Source: Veillonella absiana (GTDB taxonomy: Bacteria > Bacillota > Negativicutes > Veillonellales > Veillonellaceae). Taken from it: a stretch of DNA of 64,000 nt. The DNA lies in assembly GCF_032970905.1 (NCBI RefSeq), contig NZ_JAWJZA010000005.1. One strand, given 5' to 3'. Made by a program: the position numbers and the translations under genes. Position 1 is the stretch's first letter, and each line of letters starts with the position of its first letter. Below the pieces are notes generated by a model. It saw only the letters and a program-made list of their open reading frames with translations. It ran no database searches and was not told the origin of the DNA. Positions 7,854 through 15,818 of the stretch are shown one piece after another.

Positions 7854-9170
7854 TTAAAGGATATCCAGTTTGCGGACTAGCGATTCGAGCACCAAGATAC
7901 CTGTGGAGATATCTTGTACCGAAGCGACCTCTTGGGGATTATGACTCACCCCGTCTTTACAAGGAATAAATATCATAGCTACTTGTGTTTTTTCGGCCAT
8001 GTTCATCGCATCATGCCCTGCACCACTAGGGAGTTTCATATACTCTATACCTAGATCCTCACAACTAGTGCCTACTAGATTAATCATCTCTTCATCAATA
8101 GCTACTGGCGTTTCATCTGCAATTGTATCCATCGTATAGGTTAATTGTCGTTTTTCACAAACAGCGGCAATAAAGGATGTTAGTTCATTACAAACTTGTA
8201 CTTTCGCCACTTGTGAAATAGACCGTATATCAATACCTAATTCTACTTGTCCAGGAATAACATTCATGGCACCAGGTCTAACGGATACAGTGCCCACTGT
8301 ACCTACAACTGGAGTAATTGAAGCTGATGTCTCAATAGGAGGCATTACATTTGAGTCTAAATCAGCACTAGCTACATCATTCACAGAGCACCCAGATGCA
8401 GCTTGAGCTAGATTTTCTACTTTTAAAATAATTTCCGCAGCCCCACACATAGCATCTTGCCTCATAGACATCGGCGTAGCACCGGAATGGTCGGCACGAC
8501 CACTCAAGGTCAATTTATAACGAGTAGGTGCGGCAATACCCGTTACCACACCTAAAGGTATTTTGTGTTCTTCAAGCACACGGCCTTGTTCAATATGAAC
8601 CTCGATAAAGCTATGAATCGGATTTTGGTAGAGGCTTTCACCAATAGCAGAAGGTTCTAAACCACGGGATGTTAAGGCACCACGAAGAGAAACACCAGTT
8701 TTATCAACTAGGCGATCTAAATCCTCTTGAGACAATGCGCCCACCATAGCTCGGCTGCCTAGAGTAGCGGCACCAAATCGACTGCCCTCCTCATTCATAA
8801 AAATAACAACCTCAAAGGGATGCTGTATGGTACTTTTACCAGTCTCGTCTTGCAATAAACGAGCCACCTCAAGAGCACTCAACACACCTACTACACCATC
8901 ATAATTGCCACCTCGCGGTACACTGTCCGTGTGTGAGCCACTCATAATAGATGGCAAAGACTCATTGCGTCCTGGCAATCTGCCAATCACATTACCAAAT
9001 GCATCCTCCCGAATGGTGAGTCCCGCATCAGCCATCAGTGATTTAATGTAATCCCGGCCACGCCAATCCATGTCCGTAAAGGCAAGGCGTGTAATTCCTT
9101 CCTCAGAATCAGTAATAGTTTTGAGCATATCCAGCTCAGTTATAATATGTTCTTCTATACTATGTGTCAT
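7854..9170 (-). CDS. M20-family amidohydrolase, hydantoinase/carbamoylase type
   Basis: A 438-residue metal-dependent amidase of the allantoate amidohydrolase / N-carbamoyl-L-amino-acid hydrolase group. Zinc ligands are recognisable in order: SGSHTDS (His), NYDGVVGV (Asp), NEEGSRFG (Glu), EVHIEQG (His) and SHNPQE (His). The asymmetric bound-water motif RADHSGATPM of the dimerisation domain is present. Substrates of the family are N-carbamoyl amino acids, ureido compounds or similar; the exact one cannot be read. The start ATG 9170 has AGGA at weak spacing. It follows a second M20 gene on the same strand, 85 bp away, so both may be co-transcribed and degrade amide-linked amino acid derivatives. 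Confidence 0.88.
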   Translation of the reverse strand: MTHSIEEHIITELDMLKTITDSEEGITRLAFTDMDWRGRDYIKSLMADAGLTIREDAFGNVIGRLPGRNESLPSIMSGSHTDSVPRGGNYDGVVGVLSALEVARLLQDETGKSTIQHPFEVVIFMNEEGSRFGAATLGSRAMVGALSQEDLDRLVDKTGVSLRGALTSRGLEPSAIGESLYQNPIHSFIEVHIEQGRVLEEHKIPLGVVTGIAAPTRYKLTLSGRADHSGATPMSMRQDAMCGAAEIILKVENLAQAASGCSVNDVASADLDSNVMPPIETSASITPVVGTVGTVSVRPGAMNVIPGQVELGIDIRSISQVAKVQVCNELTSFIAAVCEKRQLTYTMDTIADETPVAIDEEMINLVGTSCEDLGIEYMKLPSGAGHDAMNMAEKTQVAMIFIPCKDGVSHNPQEVASVQDISTGILVLESLVRKLDIL

Positions 9171-9255
9171 ACATGTATTCCTATCACGCTATGTAATCAA
9201 TTATTGATAAATATAAGGATAACAAGATTCCCCTGTTATCCTCAGTAGGACTATA

Positions 9256-10557
9256 TTATTTAGATTGCAAATATTTTTCTGCCAATGCGCCCATTAATGC
9301 CACACCATGAATCATATCTTTTTCATCAATATCGAATAATGGATTGTGATGAGGAGCCTTGATGTCAGAGCCAAGAATCATATATGTTGCTTGTCCACCG
9401 AGTTCAATAACACGACGAGTAAAATACGCACAGTCTTCACTGCCACCACCGGAATAGCTGAAATCAACACGTTTAAAAATTCCGAGCTCATTAGCTAATT
9501 CTTGAACCTCGGTAGCCAATGTATCGCTATTCATAACTACTGGTGCACTGCCCGCCTTTGTAATGTTAACAGTACAATCATGCATAGCTGCAGCCGCCTC
9601 CAAAATAGTATGGCAACGTTGTTCCATGTAATCATTAATCTCAGTAGTTTCACCACGAATCTCTAATTTTAGACTCGCTACATCTGGGGTTACATTACGA
9701 CCTGTACCGGCCTCTAATGTACCTACATTAACACGGCTAATGCCTTTTGAATGACGTGCAATAGCTTGTAGGTTAATTACGGCTGTACAGGCAGCAAGCA
9801 TAGCATTTTTTGCTTGTTCAGGGCTTGCGCCAGCATGGGCAGAATACCCTTGGAAGCTCGCATCAATTTTACTAGTTGCTAAAAATCCTGGATCACTGCA
9901 GGCCAAACAACCGGCAAGATTTTTATCGATGCCAATATGGGTACCAAAGAAAATATCTACATCATCCACTACACCGGCCGCCTCCATAGCAGCTGCCCCA
10001 CGAACACCTTCCTCTGCGGGTTGAATGATTAGTTTTACAGTGCCCTGTAATTTGTCTTTATTGGTTGCCAAATATTCGGCAAGGCCGAGAATCATCGTTA
10101 AATGCACATCATGACCACAAGCATGCATCGCTTTTTCATGAATAGAGGAGAATCCTTCTCTGGCAGGCATATGCTCAGGTGAATCGCTTTCTTGGACATC
10201 ATTAGAATCGATATCAGAACGGAATGCCACGGTAGGTCCATCATCGCTAAATTTCATAGTCGCCACTAGGGCTGTTTTACCATAGCCAAAAATATCAACC
10301 CACTTTGGATCAGCACCTTCTGCAATAGCTCTCTCCATAGCAGCTTTCATAACCGCCTCAGATGGCAATCCCATCCGGGCATCAAGATCAAGGACCTCTG
10401 CACCAGCCTTGATATCATATCCAAGCTCGGTTAACACAGTAGCTGCAAAAGCTGCTGTACGATATTCTAACCAACCTGGTTCTGGATGTTTATGTAAATC
10501 ACGCCGGCGAGCGATAAATTGTTCTGTATGTTGTCGTGCAAATTCAAGACTATTCAT
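9256..10557 (-). CDS. M20-family amidohydrolase, AbgA-like (aminobenzoyl-glutamate hydrolase type)
   Basis: A 433-residue peptidase-fold amidohydrolase. It resembles E. coli AbgA in order and in specific stretches: RRRDLHKHPEPGWLEYRTA, RMGLPSE, and an HACGHDVH block (C147, H149) with E182-E183 as catalytic and metal residues. The long helical insertion before residue 100 is an AbgA-subgroup feature. AbgA with AbgB cleaves p-aminobenzoyl-glutamate, a folate breakdown product; only this A-like chain is seen here, so the substrate may differ. Start ATG 10557 has GAGGAGG upstream. It is divergent from a C4-dicarboxylate carrier gene, which suggests import of an amide and its hydrolysis. Confidence 0.85.
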   Translation of the reverse strand: MNSLEFARQHTEQFIARRRDLHKHPEPGWLEYRTAAFAATVLTELGYDIKAGAEVLDLDARMGLPSEAVMKAAMERAIAEGADPKWVDIFGYGKTALVATMKFSDDGPTVAFRSDIDSNDVQESDSPEHMPAREGFSSIHEKAMHACGHDVHLTMILGLAEYLATNKDKLQGTVKLIIQPAEEGVRGAAAMEAAGVVDDVDIFFGTHIGIDKNLAGCLACSDPGFLATSKIDASFQGYSAHAGASPEQAKNAMLAACTAVINLQAIARHSKGISRVNVGTLEAGTGRNVTPDVASLKLEIRGETTEINDYMEQRCHTILEAAAAMHDCTVNITKAGSAPVVMNSDTLATEVQELANELGIFKRVDFSYSGGGSEDCAYFTRRVIELGGQATYMILGSDIKAPHHNPLFDIDEKDMIHGVALMGALAEKYLQSK

Positions 10558-10704
10558 AATAGATTCCTCCTCGAGCTATATAGTATTTTCATTAAATGTA
10601 CTGATACTTTCATCATACGCTAACAAATAGAGATTATCAATGTGACTAATTGATATAACCTATGCGAAATGTATACAATATATATCGTCCTAGTTAATTG
10701 TTTA

Positions 10705-10740
10705 ATTCTATAGAATATTATATAATTTTTATAGAATATT
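10705..10740. promoter_or_regulatory. Operator-like repeats between divergent genes
   Basis: The 12-bp perfect palindrome ATTCTATAGAAT lies at 10705-10716. TAGAATATT occurs at 10711 and again at 10732, 21 bp apart or two helical turns. Position ~40 bp upstream of the predicted dcuC-type promoter suggests a regulator site. No regulator gene is adjacent. Confidence 0.35.
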
Positions 10741-10752
10741 TTCAATGTACAT

Positions 10753-10781
10753 TTGTCTACTTTCAAGACACCTTCTATAAT
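10753..10781 (+). promoter_or_regulatory. Predicted promoter of the DcuC-family gene
   Basis: TTGTCT (10753-10758) and TATAAT (10776-10781) are separated by 17 bp. The start codon is 60 bp downstream. Confidence 0.65.
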
Positions 10782-10840
10782 GAAAGTATCTTTTTAATAG
10801 TACTTATGTATATGTCATATGTATTGAAGGAGGTTTTCAC

Positions 10841-12094
10841 ATGACAATTGTAGGTTCAATTATCGTCATCGCTACTATCATACTCTTAATTATGAAGTAC
10901 GATGCCAAAGTAGTTCTATTAGCCGCCGGGCTTCTCATGGGTATCATTGGTGGTCAACCAATGGAAATTTTTAAAGCCTTTGAAAAAAGTATGACTAGTG
11001 CAGGTCTTATTTCTTCCATCTGTTCTTGTATGGGTTTTGCCCTTGTTATGCGTTACACAAGTTGTGACAAACATCTTGTTAACTTCTTGGCAAGTATCTT
11101 GAAACGCGTTCCATTCTTCTTGATTCCAGGCGTAGTAATTGCAACCTACTTCATCAACATGGCATTGCCAAGTGCTGCTGGTACTGCCGCTGCTGCAGGC
11201 GCCGTATTTATTCCACTAATGATGTCTTCTGGCATTCATCCTGCTATGGCCGCTGCTGCCGTGAAAGCTGGTACATACGGTTCTATGCTAAATCCTGGCC
11301 TAGTTCACAATGCGTTCGTTGCTAAAATCAGTAATGTATCCACTATGGATGTTATCGGGTTCCACTACAGTGCGAACATCGCCTCCTTGATTACAGCTTG
11401 TGTATCCCTCGCTATCGTAGCGTTCATTATGAAAGAATACAAAGGATATGTGGCTAAAAATTTAGAAATTGAAAGCAACTTTAAGGTTAATGTTCTCTAT
11501 GCGATCATGCCTATCATCCCAATCGTAATACTCCTACTTGGTGCTACAGCTATTATTCCGGCATTCAAAATGAGTGTTCCTGCAGCGATGGTAATCGGCG
11601 CTATTCTAGCAATTCTAGTAACACGCACAAGCCCGAAAGATATTGCGAACTCCTTCTTTGATGGTATGGGCGAAGGATATGCAAAAATCATGTCCATCAT
11701 CATTGCAGCAGGCGTATTCGTTGCTGGTATGACCTCCATGGGACTAGTAGAAGCATTTACTGTAGCCATGATGGATAATCCTGCTGTTATGAAAGTAGCT
11801 GCTGCGGTGGGTCCATTCTTACTGGGCTTTATCACTGGTTCTGGGGATGCCGCTACTATGGCCTTCAACGAAGCCATCTCCGCCCACGCTGCTGATTTTG
11901 GTATGACCCCTGTTCAGATGGGCTCCATGGCAATGCTTGGTGGCACATTAGGTCGTACGATTTCCCCAATTGCTGGTGCTACTATTATCGTAGCAGGACT
12001 TGCAATGGTTAACCCTATGGAAGTTACAAAACGTAATGGTATTCCAATTATTTTAGCATTAATTGTAGGATCCGTAGTATTAGCTATGTCATAA
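10841..12094 (+). CDS. C4-dicarboxylate anaerobic carrier, DcuC family
   Basis: A 417-residue protein with about 11-12 hydrophobic segments, beginning with a short periplasmic or cytoplasmic N-terminus (MTIVGSIIVIATI). The glycine/alanine-rich segments PSAAGTAAAAGAVF and GTYGSMLNPGL, and the repeat-like GTLGRTISPIAGA near the C-terminus, are typical of DcuC/ArsB-NhaD-superfamily exchangers. DcuC in E. coli exports succinate; here the divergent neighbours are two amidohydrolases, so it may instead move an amide substrate or its acidic product. Start is at ATG 10841 with AAGGAGG upstream. Shorter than E. coli DcuC (about 460 residues). Family call firm, substrate inferred. Confidence 0.85.
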   Translation: MTIVGSIIVIATIILLIMKYDAKVVLLAAGLLMGIIGGQPMEIFKAFEKSMTSAGLISSICSCMGFALVMRYTSCDKHLVNFLASILKRVPFFLIPGVVIATYFINMALPSAAGTAAAAGAVFIPLMMSSGIHPAMAAAAVKAGTYGSMLNPGLVHNAFVAKISNVSTMDVIGFHYSANIASLITACVSLAIVAFIMKEYKGYVAKNLEIESNFKVNVLYAIMPIIPIVILLLGATAIIPAFKMSVPAAMVIGAILAILVTRTSPKDIANSFFDGMGEGYAKIMSIIIAAGVFVAGMTSMGLVEAFTVAMMDNPAVMKVAAAVGPFLLGFITGSGDAATMAFNEAISAHAADFGMTPVQMGSMAMLGGTLGRTISPIAGATIIVAGLAMVNPMEVTKRNGIPIILALIVGSVVLAMS

Positions 12095-12128
12095 TTCGTA
12101 TTCTAAATAAAATACACTATAATTACTC

Positions 12129-12161
12129 AAAAGAGCTGCGACTATGCTGCAGCTCTTTTTT
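12129..12161 (+). terminator. Terminator of the DcuC-family gene
   Basis: AAAAGAGCTGC pairs with GCAGCTCTTTT, followed by TT. It is placed 35 bp after the stop codon. Confidence 0.85.
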
Positions 12162-12210
12162 CAATCTATGTTTGACCATATACCCACGGCCTCTAACGAC
12201 CGCAATATGA

Positions 12211-12278
12211 AGGACCACCTGTTATTTTTAACCGACTTGAGCTTGCTCTCGGAGGTTCAAAATGACAGGTGCTCATTT
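12211..12278 (-). terminator. Two-tier hairpin after the GNAT gene (3'-end hairpin family member)
   Basis: The outer stem ACCACCTGTTATTTTTAACC (12213-12232) pairs with the region 12253-12272. Read on the minus strand, the internal loop is TCCGA, a GAGC/GCTC inner stem and AAGTCGG, as in the hairpins at 7411 and 7775. It lies ~20 bp past the end of the acetyltransferase gene. A T run follows only on the plus strand, so function as a terminator for the minus-strand gene is uncertain. Confidence 0.6.
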
Positions 12279-12299
12279 TACGTTTTACCGCCCCCCCGA

Positions 12300-12713
12300 T
12301 TAAAATGTTTTACGCATTAGGATATGCGGACAATGTTCATCTAAATACTCTTCCCCTTCTTGTACATACCCTAATTTTTCATAAAAGCCTTTCGCCTGTA
12401 CTTGTGCAGATAGGGAACATATTTTGTAACCTTGTTCTTGAATAGCCTTTTCCGCAGCTAACATTATTTCAGCACCGAGATTTTTACCGCGGTAGGCTTT
12501 CAACACCGCCATACGACCAATGTGAGCATCGCCAGGCTCCTCGCCATCAAAGAAACGACACGTGCCTACGGGACTTTCATCCACGAAGTAAAGAATATGT
12601 GTCGCAATATCGTCAATATCATCGAACTCGTCTTGGAACCCCTGCTCTTTCATGAACACTTCCTCTCGAATCATTTTAATATCCTCATTAATTTGTTTGC
12701 ATACTTGGTACAT
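12300..12713 (-). CDS. GNAT-family N-acetyltransferase (ElaA-like)
   Basis: A 137-residue single-domain acetyltransferase. The acetyl-CoA binding segment is visible as IGRMAVLKAYRGKNLGAEIM (the R/Q-x-x-G-x-G/A loop), followed by SLSAQVQAKGFYEKLGY, the usual C-terminal helix and strand. The N-terminal REEVFMKEQGF is shared with the ElaA/YjcF subgroup. The substrate cannot be inferred. Start ATG 12713 has GAGG about 6 nt upstream. Monocistronic. Confidence 0.85.
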   Translation of the reverse strand: MYQVCKQINEDIKMIREEVFMKEQGFQDEFDDIDDIATHILYFVDESPVGTCRFFDGEEPGDAHIGRMAVLKAYRGKNLGAEIMLAAEKAIQEQGYKICSLSAQVQAKGFYEKLGYVQEGEEYLDEHCPHILMRKTF

Positions 12714-12820
12714 GGTAACCTCTATTTCTCAACGCTATTGTGATTCTTTACAATCCATAGCACCCTCATAAAATACATTTCTAAATTGATATTATTTTAT
12801 CATGTGAAAGCGCCATTTGC

Positions 12821-13066
12821 CTATGTTACAATGAACTCAAGAACTCCATGTAACGTAGAATTCAAATTATTTTCTATATTGAAATATATTCCGAAATAGT
12901 CAGCTTGAATCATATTACCAATTCGCCCTTTATCACTTCGTTCCGAACGGTTTGGATCTAGCCACCCTGATTTATCGATTTCACCCAACTTTTTACCGAT
13001 AAGTTTATGTGCTTCCTTAACAATGTCTTCTACAGACCACGTTTCATCATAAATAAGATTATGCAT
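12821..13066 (-). pseudogene. Remnant of a Sau3AI/MutH-type restriction endonuclease, N-terminal part
   Basis: Eighty-one residues with a good ribosome-binding site (GGAGGTG). The segment LIGKKLGEIDKSGWL, then SDKGRIGNMIQADYFG, resembles the start of the MutH/Sau3AI nuclease core, where KG.IG..IE..FFG precedes the catalytic Asp/Glu/Lys residues. Here the frame runs into unrelated sequence (LNSTLHGVLEF) and stops before any catalytic residue, and no methyltransferase gene is nearby. The family link rests on this short block and is moderate. It is called a truncated relic of a restriction-modification system. Confidence 0.55.
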
Positions 13067-13266
13067 TCGTGCACCTCCATCAGTTAAAACACACTCAAAA
13101 CTCTATAATATTCTACAATTAGCATATCTAATTCTAAAGAAAAAAGCCAACTAATTTTCCATATAAATTTCTTTTTTACACACCTTCCTTCATCAGTTTT
13201 GTTCACCAAGAGTACACTGTTGTTTCTTTGTAAAAGATTTTTTTGTATATTTTTACAAAAAAACAC

Positions 13267-13296
13267 TTGCTATTCATTTTCATATGGGGTTATAAT
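13267..13296 (+). promoter_or_regulatory. Promoter of the aromatic amino acid operon
   Basis: TTGCTA (13267-13272) and TATAAT (13291-13296) have an 18 bp spacer. The leader peptide start is 34 bp downstream of the -10. Confidence 0.75.
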
Positions 13297-13329
13297 GTGT
13301 TCATCTACTTAAGAAAGGAGCCAATCAAA

Positions 13330-13422
13330 ATGACTAACTGCATCAGCACAATGAACAGCCAATACTTCTATTTTGCGTTCTTTATCCAGTCTACGGGTAA
13401 AGAACTATTTGAGCTGCGCTGA
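13330..13422 (+). CDS. Phe/Tyr-rich leader peptide of the aro operon attenuator
   Basis: A 30-codon open frame preceded by AAGAAAGGAG at 13311-13320. Residues 12-18 read YFYFAFF: six of seven are phenylalanine or tyrosine, much like the pheA leader of enterobacteria. When charged tRNA-Phe or tRNA-Tyr is scarce, a ribosome would stall here. The downstream part of the leader frame (13391-13399) is complementary to the terminator arm, the arrangement needed for attenuation. Too short for automatic gene calling, but supported by its ribosome site, its codon content and the RNA structures around it. Confidence 0.88.
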   Translation: MTNCISTMNSQYFYFAFFIQSTGKELFELR

Positions 13423-13493
13423 TTTATTTAGTCAATGATAGGCTTAACATAGTGAAGGAGCTACCCGTAGTATTACGGGTGGCTCCTTTTTTA
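13391..13493 (+). promoter_or_regulatory. Transcription attenuator of the aro operon (antiterminator and terminator)
   Basis: The terminator arms at 13455-13469 and 13474-13488 form a 15 bp stem (one G-U pair) with a 4 nt loop and a T run at 13487-13492. The segment CTACGGGTA (13391-13399), inside the leader frame 10 codons past the aromatic cluster, is a perfect 9-nt complement of 13462-13470. It can therefore form the competing antiterminator. DAHP synthase starts 69 bp beyond the T run. Confidence 0.88.
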
Positions 13494-13561
13494 TTGCCAC
13501 CCTACCACAGCTCCCAAGCATGTAAGTAGCAATATATTTTTCTTTCACAGGAGGCATTACC

Positions 13562-14581
13562 ATGATTATCACATTAAAACAAAACCCAGACCAAGCGCAG
13601 TTACAGGATTTACAAAATTGGCTCACGAACCAAGGTTTCGTGATTCATCCAGTAGAGGGCGCGAATTATTCGATCATGGGTATCATCGGTGACACATCCT
13701 CCCTTGATAAACGAGCTGTGGAATCCCTTGAGATCGTTGACAAGGTTACTCGTATTCAAGAACCGTTCAAAAAAGCGAACCGAAAATTCCATCCAGATGA
13801 TACAATTGTAGATGTAGGGGGCGTTAAAATCGGTGGCGGTCACTTCGCCATTATGGCTGGCCCTTGTTCCGTTGAAACACCTGAACAAGTTATCGAATGT
13901 GCTCGCGCGGTGAAAGAAGCAGGTGCTACCATCCTTCGCGGTGGTGCATTCAAACCTCGTACCTCCCCATATTCCTTCCAAGGTATGGGCCCATCTGGTC
14001 TTGAATTGTTAGTGGCTGCAAAAAAGGAAACTGGTTTACCTATCGTTTCCGAAGTTATGGATCCATCTCAATTAGAATACTTCGATGATGTAGACATGCT
14101 TCAAATCGGCGCTCGTAACATGCAAAACTTCACATTATTGAAAGAAGTTGGTAAATTACGCAAACCAGTATTATTAAAACGCGGTTTATCCGCTACTTAC
14201 GAAGAATGGTTGATGGCTGCTGAGTACATTATGAGCGAAGGGAATGAACAAATCGTACTTTGCGAACGCGGTATCCGTACATTCGAAACTAAAACTCGTA
14301 ACACATTAGACGTAACAGCTATCCCTATGGTTCACGAATTGAGCCATTTGCCAATCATCATGGACCCTAGCCATGCAGCGGGCATGAGCCGTATGGTTCG
14401 CCCATTGTCCCTAGCATCCACTGGTGGCGGTGCTGACGGTTTGATGATTGAGGTTCACAATGATCCATCTAAAGCATTGTGCGATGGACCTCAAGCACTT
14501 CGTCCAGATCAATTTAGCGATTTAACAAAAGATATCTTCGCTATGCGCGACATCGTTGTAAAACACAATTTGAATAAATAA
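13562..14581 (+). CDS. aroF: 3-deoxy-7-phosphoheptulonate (DAHP) synthase, copy 1
   Basis: A 339-residue type I-beta DAHP synthase that condenses phosphoenolpyruvate and erythrose-4-phosphate, the first step of the shikimate pathway. Residues 1-~70 form a ferredoxin-like regulatory domain as in the Thermotoga enzyme, where it binds Tyr/Phe. The TIM barrel follows with MAGPCSVET, RGGAFKPRTSPYSFQG, QIGARNMQN and IMDPSHAAG motifs carrying substrate and metal ligands. First gene after the Phe/Tyr attenuator; start ATG 13562 has AGGAGG upstream. A near-identical copy follows 96 bp downstream. Expected control is dual: attenuation of the mRNA and allosteric feedback on the protein. Confidence 0.95.
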   Translation: MIITLKQNPDQAQLQDLQNWLTNQGFVIHPVEGANYSIMGIIGDTSSLDKRAVESLEIVDKVTRIQEPFKKANRKFHPDDTIVDVGGVKIGGGHFAIMAGPCSVETPEQVIECARAVKEAGATILRGGAFKPRTSPYSFQGMGPSGLELLVAAKKETGLPIVSEVMDPSQLEYFDDVDMLQIGARNMQNFTLLKEVGKLRKPVLLKRGLSATYEEWLMAAEYIMSEGNEQIVLCERGIRTFETKTRNTLDVTAIPMVHELSHLPIIMDPSHAAGMSRMVRPLSLASTGGGADGLMIEVHNDPSKALCDGPQALRPDQFSDLTKDIFAMRDIVVKHNLNK

Positions 14582-14593
14582 TCCTAATGATTA

Positions 14594-14623
14594 CTTTCAC
14601 TGAGGGCCGCCCTCTTGTGAAAG
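14594..14623 (+). repeat. Hairpin between the two DAHP synthase genes
   Basis: CTTTCAC plus GAGGG pair with CCCTC plus GTGAAAG around a 3 nt loop. No T run follows, so it is more likely an mRNA-processing or stabilising structure than a terminator. Confidence 0.5.
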
Positions 14624-14677
14624 CTAACATATAAAAGAGAAAAAAGAAGAGAACATTTTTAAAAAGGAGTTATCACC

Positions 14678-15697
14678 ATGATTATTACCGTAAAATCCAA
14701 CGCAGACAAAGACCAATTAAATGAATTCCAGTCTTGGTTAACAAACCAAGGCTACACATTACACCCATCTCAAGGTGCGAACTACACATTAATCGGTGTC
14801 ATCGGTGATACATCGGCTCTCGATGCACGTCTCATCGAATCACTTGAAATCGTAGACAAAGTAACTCGTATCCAAGAGCCATTTAAAAAAGCAAACCGTA
14901 AATTCCATCCTCAAGATACTATCGTGGATATCGGTGGCGTAAAAATCGGCGGTGGTCACTTTGCTATCATGGCGGGTCCTTGCTCTGTAGAAACACCTGA
15001 ACAAGTTATCGAATGTGCTCACGCCGTAAAAGCAGCTGGTGCTACTATCCTTCGCGGTGGTGCGTTCAAGCCTCGTACCTCCCCATATTCCTTCCAAGGT
15101 ATGGGCCCATCTGGTCTTGAGTTATTAGAGGCTGCGAAAAAAGAAACTGGATTGCCTATCGTATCCGAAGTTATGGATCCATCCCAATTACAATACTTCG
15201 ATAATGTAGATATGCTTCAAATCGGCGCTCGTAACATGCAGAACTTCACATTATTAAAAGAAGTTGGTAAATTACGCAAGCCCGTATTGTTAAAACGTGG
15301 TTTATCCGCTACTTACGAAGAATGGTTAATGGCTGCTGAGTACATTATGAGTGAAGGTAATGAACAAATCGTTCTTTGCGAACGCGGTATCCGTACATTC
15401 GAAACTAAAACTCGTAACACATTGGACGTAACTGCTATTCCTATGATGCATGAATTAAGCCATTTACCAATCATCATGGACCCTAGCCATGCAGCAGGTA
15501 TGAGCCGTATGGTTCGCCCATTGTCCCTAGCATCCACTGGTGGCGGCGCTGACGGCTTGATGATTGAAGTTCACAACGACCCAGCCAAAGCATTATGCGA
15601 CGGTCCACAAGCACTTCGTCCAGATCAATTCAGCGATTTAACAAAAGATATCTTCGCTATGCGCGAAATCGTTATAAAACACAATTTGAACAAATAA
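14678..15697 (+). CDS. aroF: DAHP synthase, copy 2 (tandem paralogue)
   Basis: Same length and domain plan as copy 1. By direct comparison, about 22 of the first 60 residues differ (regulatory domain), but only 11 of the remaining ~279 (catalytic barrel), and runs of roughly 50 identical bases occur in the barrel. All barrel motifs are intact (GPCSVET, KPRTSPYSFQG, DPSHAAG). Start ATG 14678 follows AAAAAGGAG. No separate leader peptide or promoter is visible, so it should be transcribed from the aro promoter. The divergent N-terminal domain suggests a different feedback ligand or affinity from copy 1; that is inference. Confidence 0.94.
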   Translation: MIITVKSNADKDQLNEFQSWLTNQGYTLHPSQGANYTLIGVIGDTSALDARLIESLEIVDKVTRIQEPFKKANRKFHPQDTIVDIGGVKIGGGHFAIMAGPCSVETPEQVIECAHAVKAAGATILRGGAFKPRTSPYSFQGMGPSGLELLEAAKKETGLPIVSEVMDPSQLQYFDNVDMLQIGARNMQNFTLLKEVGKLRKPVLLKRGLSATYEEWLMAAEYIMSEGNEQIVLCERGIRTFETKTRNTLDVTAIPMMHELSHLPIIMDPSHAAGMSRMVRPLSLASTGGGADGLMIEVHNDPAKALCDGPQALRPDQFSDLTKDIFAMREIVIKHNLNK

Positions 15698-15818
15698 TAT
15701 TATCTATTTAATGTAAAATTTGGTGCAATACAATCCAGTGCAAATATTGAAATCACAATATCCCGCAAATGGCCGTTGCGCCGAACTTTCACAATACACA
15801 GAATCTAGGAAGGAAACT

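Noticed and set aside
13084..13266. 60-codon minus-strand frame upstream of the aro promoter
   Set aside because: AT-rich, no ribosome site, and extends to the aro promoter region; nothing supports coding.
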